From Isoetes taiwanensis (Eukaryota; Streptophyta; Lycopodiopsida; Isoetales; Isoetaceae): a DNA stretch of 64,000 nt. Below are positions 23,934 to 34,464 of this stretch, piece after piece; positions within the stretch are counted from its first letter, which is position 1, and every line of letters starts with the position of its first letter. A model generated the notes under the pieces. It saw only the letters and a list, made by a program, of their open reading frames with translations. It was not told where the DNA came from and ran no database searches. Position numbers and translations under genes: made by a program. Where the stretch lies: assembly GCA_021234155.1 (NCBI GenBank), contig JAJEKV010000039.1, forward strand, positions 9,995,077 through 10,059,076. Direction: 5' to 3'.

Positions 23934-25139
23934 ATGGACATGGCATTGATACCTACGAACATTTTGTGCTTGCTTTGGAAGGATGATCCAAATTTCAACG
24001 AGAGTTCGATTTTCAAGTGCTTGAGAATGCTAGAGAGAGGAACTATAGAAGGGAGGATGTATTCTTCGTCAACCCCCATTTTTGATACCTTGATGGATGA
24101 TCAACCACTTACTTACCAAAGGCAGATAAAGGAGCTCACATCGAAAGTGTCGAAAGAAACAAGGACTTGGAATGAGTTTTCCATACAAGAAAAACAACTG
24201 CCAGAGAAGCTACGTGTTCAGCTGAATAACTATTGGAAAAAAAACAAGAATAGATGGATGTTTGGGGCATTGTCATACTTGACAACAGTAGGGGTCTTTA
24301 AGATTTGGGTGAGAAATGGAATACCAATCATGTAGTATAAGTGGAGGCCAGGCAATAAGTTATGGATGCCTGTGCAAGGCATCGAAATATGGCAAATGGG
24401 GCCACGGATAAAGTTCTTCTTCCTACAGATGAGCCAAAACCACTTCCTCCTTTCAAAAAAGTTAAAGACACTAATCAACTAGTGAAGAGCATCTGGGATT
24501 ACATAATATACTGGGAGGATGTTTTAAAGGGAAAGTTCACCTCATCACTCAAGAAAAACCACATGAACTTCGCAATCAATTACTCGAAGAAAGTAGTGTC
24601 ATGTCTAGAAACAAAACAACCATATGGAGGGAAGTTGAGAGACAGTTTCTTGCCAAAGACTAGGTGGGAGGGTTCTCATGGATCAAGCACATCAAAGAAA
24701 GTTGCACAAGGCCCCAACAATGGCTCCAAGTGGTTTGTGAAAAGCAAAGCTGAAAAGCCGAAGTGGTTTGACCTTTCTAAGTGGGATCTTATCGAGGACA
24801 TCACTAGTCAGGCCTGATGATGATGACTGTCCAATATGGTTTGATGTTACCACCACCATGCCTGATGGAGAAGAGTTGCATCGTGGGTTGCAGGTTCAAT
24901 ATTGGGAGCCCGTTGAAAGGCATAAAGAAGACAACTTAAAGGAACAATACTCTGACCGCTGGGAGAAAAAGTGGAGGATAAATCCTGTTGGTCCTCAACG
25001 GAGAGAATTGGTGGAGTGTGTCTTATGGTCATACCCTGCTTGTCACATTGCCAATAACAAACCCCACAAGATCCCCAAGAGGGAAATGGACAAAGCCAAG
25101 AGCAACCTCCACGTTATAGCATTGTATGAGGGTAGATAA
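23934..25139 (+). pseudogene. second DUF7869-like transposase family, decayed
   Basis: Three frames follow one another. 23934-24335 holds EKLRVQLNNYWKKNKNRWMF, then GALSYLTTVGVFKIW, which aligns by eye with QLDNTTRKNKN...LVELGIF of the family at 13541-13936. The key Asp of QLDN is Asn here. 24362-24817 has LVKSIWDYIIYWEDVLKGKF and KNHMNFAINYSKKVV. 24768-25139 has CPIWFDVTTTMPDGEELHRG and SYPACHIANNK. The later parts have no name I can give but look like a genuine coding tail, rich in charged residues. Frame breaks and the lost Asp make it a pseudogene. It differs from copies A-C enough to be another family. Confidence 0.45.
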
Positions 25140-25875
25140 TATTATTTGTGTGTTATGTTAAGCATAAACATGCTCCTCAATACAATTTGTGAGAGCCACT
25201 TCGTCCTCTTTGGTTAAATTCAATATCTTTTTTCTATAAGATGGAGCAATCTTGAGCAGAGTTAGCAAATCTACACTAATCTTGAAATTCTTCAACAGAA
25301 ACTCAAAATCCTCACTTTTCTTATCTTTCTTAATTTATTTTTGACAAGATAAGATAAGATAAGATGAATTTTTACGTCCATGGGAACCCAACGGTTTTTG
25401 ACAAGGAGGAAGAGGGACAATCTGACTTGTTTCATTATCCTTGGCTTTAGATGTACTAGTTTCCTCATTGGCTTGAATTGGCTCTTTACCTTTCGAGTTA
25501 GAGCATTCCCCTTGTATGGACTGCCATAATCTCCTCTTGCTCTTCTATTTCCTCGAATTAAATCTAACGATACTATTAGAGAATAAAATGAATGAATCAA
25601 CTCTCAAACTTATTGAGGCACTTGGTTCAAGTTGTTGGGACCTTGGCTTTGTCTTGAGAACCCTCTCTACCGCTTGAGGCACTTGGTTCAATGACCTTTG
25701 GATTTTTATGACAAAGACACAAGAACCGGTTGTGGTTCTCTGATATGAATTGCCCCTAGTGATCCAATACAAAATTTAGTTTTTTCTACGAGTCATTTTA
25801 CTACATGAGTCTCAAACGTCAGAATCTAACCCACTTTAATTAAATGTGACTTAAAGGTCCAAACTTCACCTCTTA

Positions 25876-25876
<1 letters not shown>
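25140..25876. other. spacer, no gene seen
   Basis: Only short motif-free minus-strand frames (25292-25600, 25545-25772). A GATAA run lies at 25348-25364. Confidence 0.4.

Positions 25877-25948
<72 letters not shown>
25877..25948 (+). repeat. (ATCT)18 microsatellite
   Basis: Eighteen uninterrupted ATCT units (72 bp). Likely length-polymorphic. Confidence 0.97.
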
Positions 25949-25949
<1 letters not shown>

Positions 25950-26079
25950 CAGAATGTAGTTAGGAATGTAGATAAAGTGTTATATTAATGTAATAGGGTC
26001 GAAATGAGTTATATTGATTGTGTAACAAATATACCTCACCTTTTGCAGCTTTCAATATTTACAAGTTATGTTTCACAGA

Positions 26080-26500
26080 GAAAGTGAGGTATATTACATG
26101 GTGCGCAAGCTTGGTTTCACACCTCCTCAAATAACAGTGAAAGAAGTGAAGATAATAAAGATGGCATAAATGAGTAATGATGTGCTAGATCCCAATTTTT
26201 TAAAATACTACAATTTCAGCTACAGATTTTACTTCAATTTTTAATTAGAAGTTATATTCTTTTAAATTAGAGGTTCTCTTTAAAAACATAAAGGAAATTC
26301 TAATTGTTAGAAAAAGTGTCACTTTGACATAGTCAATGCTCTCTTTGCACAAAACAATGAGTTTTGGGTTGGGGGGGGGGATACAATTTTGTGTCCCTCT
26401 CTTTTTTACCTCATTTTAGCCGCTTTTGTGGGGAAAAAGGAATCTTTGAGAAATATTCCTTTTGCTCCCATTTCAATGATTTGCTCCCGTTTAATATGCT
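26080..26500 (+). mobile_element. solo 3' end of the DUF7869 element family (copy D)
   Basis: Matches 3020-3478 of copy A in order: acidic-tail remnant (GATGGCATAAATGA), CTTCAATTTTT, AAATTAGAG(G/T)TTCTCT, AAGTG(T)CACTTT, a G-run (26370-26379 versus 3344-3351), TTTTTTACCTCATTTTA, GGAATCTTTG and ATTCCTTTTGCTC, ending TTTGCTCCCGTTTAATA. Similarity stops at about 26498 here and 3478 in copy A, which marks the element's 3' terminus. No transposase core is attached. Confidence 0.65.
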
Positions 26501-27540
26501 TCCATAACCTGATGAAAGATGATTGAGACAGCTGGGCCGATCTCCTGTTGCTTCTAGAATTGTATTGAGCTCTTTAAGGCACTTTTTTAGGATATAATGT
26601 TGTGACAATATTCGTTCACCACTTTGACACTGTGCTCGTTCACTTTGGACATATGGGGTATAAATTGGGACATGTAGCTTGCAAAGCTTTCAAAGATTGC
26701 AATGGCCCTCAAAGAGTCTGTTCTAGGTTTCAAAGTGAGTACATTGCCATGCTGGAACAATATCTGTAAAATGGTCTTGCTCAAGCCAAGAATCCATCTT
26801 AATGCTCTCATACATATCCTCAGGCCCTTTAATTAATAAAATAATATCCTTGTGAGTTCATCATAGCAGGAAGTTTTATACAGGGCATACATGAAATTAA
26901 TTCTATCGTTCTGAAGTTCTGGAATCTTATTTCAACAAGGACATACATGCTATATGAATCGTGCAATCGAGATTGCAACACACTTGTCCTTTGACTGCTT
27001 CTAGATTTTCTTTTGTTGCTGCTCTACTTTCCAGCCTTTGTAGGCACCCCTCACCTCTAGCCCTCTTGGATGCCTTTGGTTGCCTTTTATGGAAGTTATA
27101 GTCAACGGATATTCATCCGTCACCAAGTCTTCCGCATGACCTTAGTGGGGCTTCAAGGTATGTTCTTGAATTGGGGCTTCCAGGTTCTTCCAATCTTTGT
27201 GAGTAATGTGTCTAATTGGCCATCTTAGCTGCGCTTGAGACTCAAGCAGCCAATAGCATATAATGCATCATTGGAGGTCCCTTGGAACGTGAGGGTATCA
27301 ATTTGGATAAGCAGCCTTCCAATGTCAACACCTAGATGGTCATCCCTAAGCCTTCGATCATTTACACTATCAGATGGATCCATTGCGGTTATGATATCAT
27401 CTGCAAAGATTGTCCCGGTGCATGGGTGCACCAAAAAGCATTCCATCTTCCTCCATTGGAGCTTAGGACATTGTTTCACGCTTCCCTTGCTTTTCTCGAT
27501 TTCAGTTGGAACCGTTCCCTATATGAAAAAATATTCCTAA
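26501..27540 (-). other. unrecognised minus-strand coding-like segments
   Basis: Minus frames 27479-27225 (CFLVHPCTGTIFADDIITAM and IGRLLIQIDTLTFQGTSNDA) and 26811-26587 (MRALRWILGLSKTILQILF and SFASYMSQFIPHMSKVNE) have gene-like composition and could be exons of one gene. No family was recognised and no splice link was proved. A relic is as likely as a gene. Confidence 0.25.
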
Positions 27541-28208
27541 TATGTATTAGAAATGCAACATTGAATTAAGAAAACAATCAACATTTCAAGAAAAACATTG
27601 TAGTAACATTCAATTTAGTAAAATTCATTGCACTAACATTTAACATTGAACTTAAAACCATTGCACCAATATTTAACATTTAACAATGCCTTTGCATTTA
27701 ACATTTTCAAAAATAGAAAATCATTGCACTAACAATAAATATTTTAACCTTAACTTTTAATTTAGCACCACACTAACTATAAGTACAGCAGTCCATGTGG
27801 CGACTTCTGAGCTGTGTGTCGACATGGAATACAGTTAAACTGTACGCCCGCCACATTAATCACAATGCTTTATCTCCCAGATCGAGGGGCATCCGGAAAC
27901 AACCGCCATTATTTGGGCCACTTTACTCCTCGTTTCTTTTAACCCACTCAGTTCTCTGGTACTCTATTCTTCGACTCCGTCTGACTCTATTAGAATGCCG
28001 ATCGAGGCAATCATCACCAGAAATGCAAATCGGTTCATGTCATATGACAGTGGTTTGGTCTACGAGTTTCTGTTTCTGAAACCTGTGTTCTTATTTCCAT
28101 ATTGTTTTTACACTATTTAGAGGATCTTACTATTCCCTGCTACCATTTCCAATCCGATAAACCCCTATTCTCAATTTGCAAGTTCCTTCTTAGAGAACAA
28201 ACCAGCTA
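27541..28208. other. low-complexity spacer
   Basis: 27600-27760 holds repeated CATTGCACTAACATTTAACA-like phrases. From 27790 to 28100 there are short motif-free frames. No gene was identified. Confidence 0.4.
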
Positions 28209-28243
28209 TGGAAGCGGCTTCTTCTTCGTCTCAATCCACCAGG
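28209..28243 (+). CDS. candidate short first coding exon
   Basis: ATGGAAGCGGCTTCTTCTTC opens MEAASSSSQSTR and runs straight into a consensus donor, AG|GTACGT, near 28243. The Met-Glu-Ala-Ala-Ser-rich start and donor resemble a plant first exon. The partner exons are not identified; the coding-like region at 30366-32492 is the nearest candidate on this strand. Confidence 0.3.
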
Positions 28244-28499
28244 TACGTTCTTAAGGGCCTTTATTGATTTTTTTCCAATTTAGGATAAACTGCTGACTGG
28301 AAATCTCCCATAAAGAGACAAAAGAAGGAAAAGATTGCAGATCATGGCTTTTCCCTAAAGAAAGCAAAACTAGCTATATAAGATTGCTCTGTGAACAGCT
28401 AGACAAAGAAGATTGCAAAATCAAATCTATCCAATCCAGATTACGTCATGCCTTGTAGGATTTGGGTCATCATTGTGTTTCCGGAGGAGGCTCAGTCTG

Positions 28500-29400
28500 G
28501 GCTTTGTCATTTCCGACTCGTGCGTCAGGAATGCCTCCGCTCGGGTTGTATTCTCGATTCACGAGTCCAGAACTATTCTCAAATCGCGAGTCCAAAAAGC
28601 CTCCACCGACACCGAGACTAGATCCCTCTCGCTCACACTCCCTTGTCCGGGCTTGTCCAGTCCCCCAGTTTATTTTCGATTCAAGAGTCAAGAATGTTGC
28701 ACCGAGTTGAGAATATTGACTCAAGACTACATACGAATTGCGAGTCGAGATATGCCTCAATCTACACTAACCCGTATAAAAATTCCGATTGGCTAGTCGA
28801 GACTGCCTATTCTCGAATCGCAAATTGCAAATGCCTCAACTCAGATTCGAAGGAGATGGATCCAATCTGGTAGGCAACCTCGACTCACAAATCGTAAATG
28901 CCTCAACTCAGATTCAAAGGAGATGGATCCAGTCTGGGTAGGCACCTTCGACTCGAGAGTCAAGATATGCCTCAATCCATACTAACCCAACTAGTAATCT
29001 GCCTAGTCTGAGTGGAGGCATCTGCAATTTGCGACTCGAGGCTGCATTCTCGACTTATAAGTTGAGATATGCCTCAATCCATACTAACCCCTTTAGCAAT
29101 CCCGACTAGCTAGTTGAGATTACCTATTCTCGACTTGGGAGTCGAAGGTGTCTCTATCCAAACTGAATTCCTCTCCTTAGAATCCTCGAAGGGGAGGGAC
29201 CTAGTCTAAGTGGAGGCATCCATGATTTGCGACTCGAGGCATTCTCGACTCACGAGTCGAGATATGCTTCAATGCACACTAACCCCTTTAGCAATCTCGA
29301 CTGGCTAGTGGAGATTGCCTCTAGTCAAAGATGGCAGTACCCATACTGAATTTCTCCTCGAAGGGCATTCTAGACATGTGAGTCGGGATATACCTCCTCT
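28500..29400 (+). repeat. array of TCGACT/AGTCGA palindromes
   Basis: About ten imperfect palindromes of one family. Clear examples: TCTCGACTCACGAGTCGAGA at 29243-29262 (perfect 9-bp arms) and GCAATCTCGACT/AGTGGAGATTGC at 29291-29318, with related copies near 28782 and 29096. Linking sequence also repeats: GATATGCCTCAATCCATACT begins near 28749, 28963, 29067 and 29261. Another repeated block, GGAGATGGATCCA, occurs at 28851 and 28919. The same palindrome occurs at 39830-43015 between the coding parts of element II. Confidence 0.75.
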
Positions 29401-29402
29401 AG

Positions 29403-29558
29403 AAATCGAACTTTGCCTTCTATCTAAGGAATCGAACTCTCCCTTCTATCTAAGAAATCGAACTCGGCCCTCTATTTAAGAAATCGAACTCTGCCCTCTA
29501 TCCAAGAAATCGAACTCTTCTCTCTATCTAAGAAATCAAGATCTTCCCTCTATCTTTC
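29403..29558 (+). repeat. 26-bp tandem repeat, six copies
   Basis: Six units of exactly 26 bp starting at 29403, 29429, 29455, 29481, 29507 and 29533, consensus AAATCGAACTCTGCCCTCTA then TCTAAG. A degenerate seventh lies near 29577. It directly follows the palindrome array and may be its variable end. Confidence 0.9.
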
Positions 29559-29602
29559 ATATGGTAAGCTAGAAACAAGAAATCAAACTGCCCTCTATCT
29601 AA

Positions 29603-30365
29603 GCAAGACCTGCCATTGTTTCATTACCGCTTTTATTGCTTGCTCCCTTGCTGATCTCTCAACATAGAGAGTTTCTCGACACTGAAACATGCTGAACAAG
29701 GAAACAAGAAATTAAACGAGCTCTCGAACAGTTTTACATATTCAACATTTCCAGCAGGTCTACCATTTGGCAATCTAACACATTCTAAGAAACGAGCATT
29801 CTAACATTCATATCCAGGTACATCATTTAAATAAAACAATAGAAAACACTTCCTTCTTCTCGTAAACATTCTCTGGGCCATTGTATCACAGATCTCGACG
29901 CCTCTCCAAGGGTCTTTGCTTCTGCCGTCGACCTCGTCAACGGGGCTTCTCGCTGAACAACTTGTATCAAGGCGATTCTTGTATATCCCTTCTCCATGGC
30001 GACAATAAACGTGTCCTCGAGCTTGTCTCCATTACTACTTTGGCTCCACAAGCATCGATCAAACCAACTACACATACCAAAAGTATCAGTTAGTTGGAGT
30101 CATAGATTCATGCAAACTTCAGGAGCTTACATCGTCGTGGCACTATCACGAGCGGACGAGAGGAAAGTGCCTGATGCTCTGGCTGCTACGCATGCTAAAC
30201 TTCCTTGCACCCGTTGAATTGATCTTCACAAAATAAATGTAATATTCAAATTAGTGTTTGGGTGGACTAAGGATGGCCGTGCAGTATCTTTACCCCGCTA
30301 TTTTGCTTTCAATGAGCGCATGTCCCTAATTTCAAATTTAAGAACACGTCCAAACATATTTTTAC
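29603..30365. other. spacer, no identified gene
   Basis: Open frames at 29827-30075 (-) and 29881-30217 (+) overlap and carry no recognised motif. Confidence 0.35.
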
Positions 30366-32492
30366 ATGCAGTTCCAATGTCTAAAAATGCTCTGGAAGAG
30401 ACGCAGTTCTGAAAGTAATTCAAGCAGTAAGAAACAACGCCGCCAGCTAAATATAACGACTCGTGCTCTAATAGCGGGCCGCGGGATCAAAGAGAGACCT
30501 CCTGTCATCGAGCAAGCCAAAGAAGCAAAAGACTGCCCCTTTATTAGAGGCCAGATGAGATCACATAATGTCCCATTTCAAGAAAAAAAAAACCACGTCA
30601 GCAAAACCCACTGGCCATTAGGAGAGAAGCTCATTTGCTTTAATCCCAGTATTACGTGGCAATGGATTCCTAGCTAGCATCCTACTTGCACTCTAATCAA
30701 GCAATAATGACAAATGCATTAATGAGAGCATTAATGACCAAAAAATTAATGTGCTTTCAAAATTAGCAAACCCACCGAGAAAAAACCTTCTAAGTGTAAC
30801 CCATATCGAAACTCAAAATTTTGAGGGTAAAAAAAAAAAACTTTGAATACAAACCCGTCGAAGCAAAAACATTCGAATCCAAACCCGCCTCCCTTTTTGG
30901 AAAATTCCCTCAATTAGAACCTCGTGACCTCCTCTACATTGAAGCGCCATATTTTCCTCTGCATTCAAGTGCCATCTTATGGATCCTGTGTGACAATGAA
31001 ACCCCGCCAATCTAGCCACCATTCTGTCAAGCGAAAAAAGCTAGATGATTTATCTTCACATTGGAAAGCACAAGTGCTCGGCTTTGTAATTAGTCAAGGA
31101 GGTAAATTTGTGGATGAGATTCTAGTTGCACATGCTTATAGTCCAGTTGACATGCTGAAGGAAGAAATTGCTAAAACCCCAGGATTCCCTAAGTTGGATG
31201 CTAATTGTATTTGCTCCTCTGATTTTAAGGATAAGGTTCCGTTCAAAGCATAACCAGCATATTGGAGGTTCATCATTTTCGTATTGGTCAGTTGTTATTC
31301 CTTTGTCTATGCCAATTCTTAGGAGTAATGGTATTTGGTTCATACATATCATTACTCGAAGGCAGAAGGCAGGATAGGTAAATTCAGCTTATTAGAAGCT
31401 CCAAAGCTCACTGGTCTGTCAAGAACTTTTGATGATATGCAAACGTTGACACTATATCGCTATTTCTTGGCAAAGGAAATTGGAAGAATGCTAACAGAGA
31501 GGGGTGGAGTTAGATGTGGAGTAAAGGTCTTCCTGCCAATAAATGCATTTGCATTTCTTTTTAGAGACATACAGACCTTCAGAACTACCCCTCAAACATA
31601 TATTTTACGTGACCTTAGTGATCAATTGCTTGGCAATGTTTTTTTTTGTGACTGGAAAAACGAAGCTTCATGAAACAGGTGGACAGCTTACGGAATGCTC
31701 CATCGACATAAGCAGCCTCGTATTTAGGTACTCTTCTATTTCATCTTTATAATTGCAGCTTTTAGAAGCTTGCAATGATTTTTTTTCTTCTTTCTTCTTA
31801 TCGTGTTGAAGGTACAGGATACCAAAGCAGACTTTATACTGCAATTTCTTTGTACAGAGGAAGAAACATGTTTGTTACAAAGGAATTTGGTCTTGGAAAC
31901 CGTGGAGGAACATTGTTTGAGGACGCCCACGATCCAACTGGTTATAAACAATGGAGAGAGCGATGCACATATTCTAGATGTTGAAGAGGAATGGACGCTC
32001 ATGGAATGTAGAAGAGGGCTGTCTGAGTTTCAGTTCTTTAAGGACAACAAGAAGGTTGGTTACAGGAGAGAACTTTCGATTAAATGTAAAGATTGTATTC
32101 CTCCTCATAGTCTGAGGGTTGTTAATCAGCAATAAATTGAAAAAAGAAAAAAAGGAAAAACCAATGTAGCAGACTGTTGGGTTCGATTCCCAATTTGGTT
32201 TTTATTGTTTTTGATTTGGTATTAGCTCTGTACTTCTAATTGCAGCCTTGAGCCATAACCTGCATTTTATGCTATTTCTTCTTCTTGTTACACAGATATG
32301 GACTTGCCGAAGGATGTGTATTCCCTCCATTCCAATTTCCATACCTTGTTGGTCTAGAAAGAAAGCAGGTAATCTACTTGTACCTTATTGGCATGAATCA
32401 TGTAGATTTTGTTGATGGCATTGAAACATATAAGATGGAGAAACTGGCAAATATGTTTCTCAATCCCGTGTTAAGCGTATACAAGGCATTGT
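30366..32492 (+). CDS. unrecognised spliced coding region
   Basis: Successive plus-strand coding-like blocks: 30990-31253 (KRKKLDDLSSHWKAQVLGFV, FVDEILVAHAYSPVDMLKEE), 31335-31673 (GKFSLLEAPKLTGLSRTFDD, LYRYFLAKEIGRMLTERGGV, GVKVFLPINAFAFLFRDIQT), continued after a T9 run at 31639-31647 in another frame as VTGKTKLHETGGQLTECSID to a GTACTC donor near 31729. Then 31803-32135 (ESDAHILDVEEEWTLMECRR, KVGYRRELSIKCKDCIPPHS) and 32285-32494 (GLAEGCVFPPFQFPYLVGLE, ERKQVIYLYLIGMNHVDFVD). Composition and length argue for real coding sequence, probably several exons. I do not recognise the family. The frame change at the T9 run may be an assembly error. It could be a host gene or cargo of the palindrome-bearing element. 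Confidence 0.4.
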
Positions 32493-34464
32493 GACAGTGG
32501 TCGGAATTATATTATGTCTTGAGAGTCACGTTCTCTACATGATGTTGCATTCATTGTCAAGTGGCACTCATTCTGATCATGGCCCAGGTTTGTGCTCTCA
32601 AGCAGGTTTGTGCTCTCAAGCATGGCCGCCCTAGAATTGTGCGACGCATTCTACAAATCCAGGAACTACATACATTTTGATGATAATAAATCCTGCAATA
32701 TTATGGTTTTGACTGTTCCTTTTGCTCATTATGGTTCTTACATGTGCAGAATGGTTGTTGTTATGATAGTAAGAATATTTGATACACACGCCTTTTGAAG
32801 TGGCTGTGATTCTGCCTATGAACAAAAATGTAGTGCAACAGGAATGATTGTGCTTGAAATGGATAATTTATGACGTTTGCTATTCTGGAAATATAGCTGA
32901 TAGAATATTTGAATTTCAAATGAGATATTTGAAAATTCTATAACATGAAGCTTTGTTTTGTAAATGTTTTGTCAAAATGTGAGCTTGTTTCTGCCCGCCA
33001 TTCAGCAATATGTTTGCATTGTTATAGTCACAGTCGCAGAAAAGGACTCTTGCAATAATAACTTCACAAACGATCCATCCTTTCTCCTTTCTGCCTTCAG
33101 TATACCAACTCAAACGGGGTATCTTTTGTGCACAAGACTGTCTTATCCACATTTTTGCTAGTAAAGTTATGTTGTTTGATGTTTGTAGTATGAATCGTGA
33201 GCTTGGGTATAAGCTTATCCTCTGATTTGGAAGGAGAGTCTGCAAAATGTTGTGACTGATCATCCTGCTCCGAGTCAGCCACTTCAAGAGTTTAGAGTGA
33301 AAATAATACACTCTGTTTATGTAGAAATCCCCATGCTTCTTCCCAAGCTTGGAACTTTGTAATGAGTGTCAGCTGATGCTTCCAAGGGCATAGACGTAAA
33401 CTTATCATCCATTGATACCTTTGCCATCTCCTACACCACAGAACTGGATGATCACTACGGGCACATATCACAGTTACAAACTAGAAACAGGGAAGAAAAT
33501 TTTAAATATTGCTACATGCAGATGCAAAGTTAATTCCATAGAAGTTTGTATAGACACGAAGGGAAAGCATGCTGGCACAAAGATCGTTAACCTGTTATAA
33601 GGCAAGACTATTACAGTTAGTTCTAGGATGCAACATGGTGAAGGTAAATACAAAATTACAAGGTTTGGACACGTACTCATATTAGGATTGGTGTTTTCCC
33701 TACCAACTGCATATGGCTTCTAGAGCGTGCATTGCTCTTCCAAAGTAAAATGATGATAGTGCAAAATTAGAATACTGAAGAATAGCAAACTAGGTAATAC
33801 TAATGACTTGGCTGGCAAGTTGGCATACTAGATTATGCGCTTGTATCTGGTATACACACAGGATGGGAATGCATGTAACTGCAGAATGTTAAGGCCTGCA
33901 GGTGATCAACTTACAATGGCAAGGGCACTTTGCATCTTAGCAACACCTATGGCCAGACCCTGATCTACTGCCTCATCACATGATCACATGATCTTCAATA
34001 GAAGAACCTTCGCATTCTTTCCTGTAGAACAATGACCATTTGCATCATCCCATGAAAATGCTAGAAGGAACGGGAACAATAATGCAATAAAGCTTGATTA
34101 GAACACATGAAATACCCTGCACTTAGTCTAGTCTAGATCAGACGTATGCTCTATTGCACCAACGGGGACCCAACCTCAACAAGAACTTGCTTGGTCGGCT
34201 TAACTAGTAAGCTATCGACTTAACCAACCTAATCCTAGCCTACACAACCAGCATAAAGCAATAAAAAAACACCCTAGCAACAAACCTGGCAGCAGTTTTA
34301 ACAATGTCTGAAACCATCTGCACCTATCATCCAACAAAAAGCATATTAACTATAGCAGCATATTAATTATGTCAAACATAAGAAATAAAAATTTATAGCA
34401 ATATGATGTAACTCAATTAGCAAGTGCCACATACTCACAATAGGATTTGTTGTCAATAAGAAAC
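32493..34464. other. intergenic, no gene seen
   Basis: AT-rich. Minus frame 33311-32916 and smaller ones have no motif. It contains one copy of a direct repeat (33912-33975) and, beyond 34250, 3' flank of the DDE-like transposase gene. Confidence 0.4.
33912..33975 (+). repeat. direct repeat, copy 1
   Basis: TTGCATCTTAGCAACACCTA with TGGCCAGACCCTGATCTACT, nearly identical to 36822-36885. It lies about 0.5 kb past the 3' end of the DDE-like transposase gene. Confidence 0.8.

Noticed and set aside
25877-25948. CRISPR-like array
   Set aside because: Simple ATCT microsatellite without spacers.
28500-29400. CRISPR array or satellite DNA
   Set aside because: Units are palindromic, unequal in spacing (about 103-214 bp between linkers) and in a plant context; not a CRISPR, and too few for a satellite.
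30813-31022. Minus-strand ORF opposite the 30.9-kb coding block
   Set aside because: No motif; overlaps a better plus-strand frame.
32171-32192. GGTTCGATTCC, a perfect pol III B box
   Set aside because: No A box at a suitable distance and no cloverleaf can be drawn, so it is not called a tRNA or SINE.
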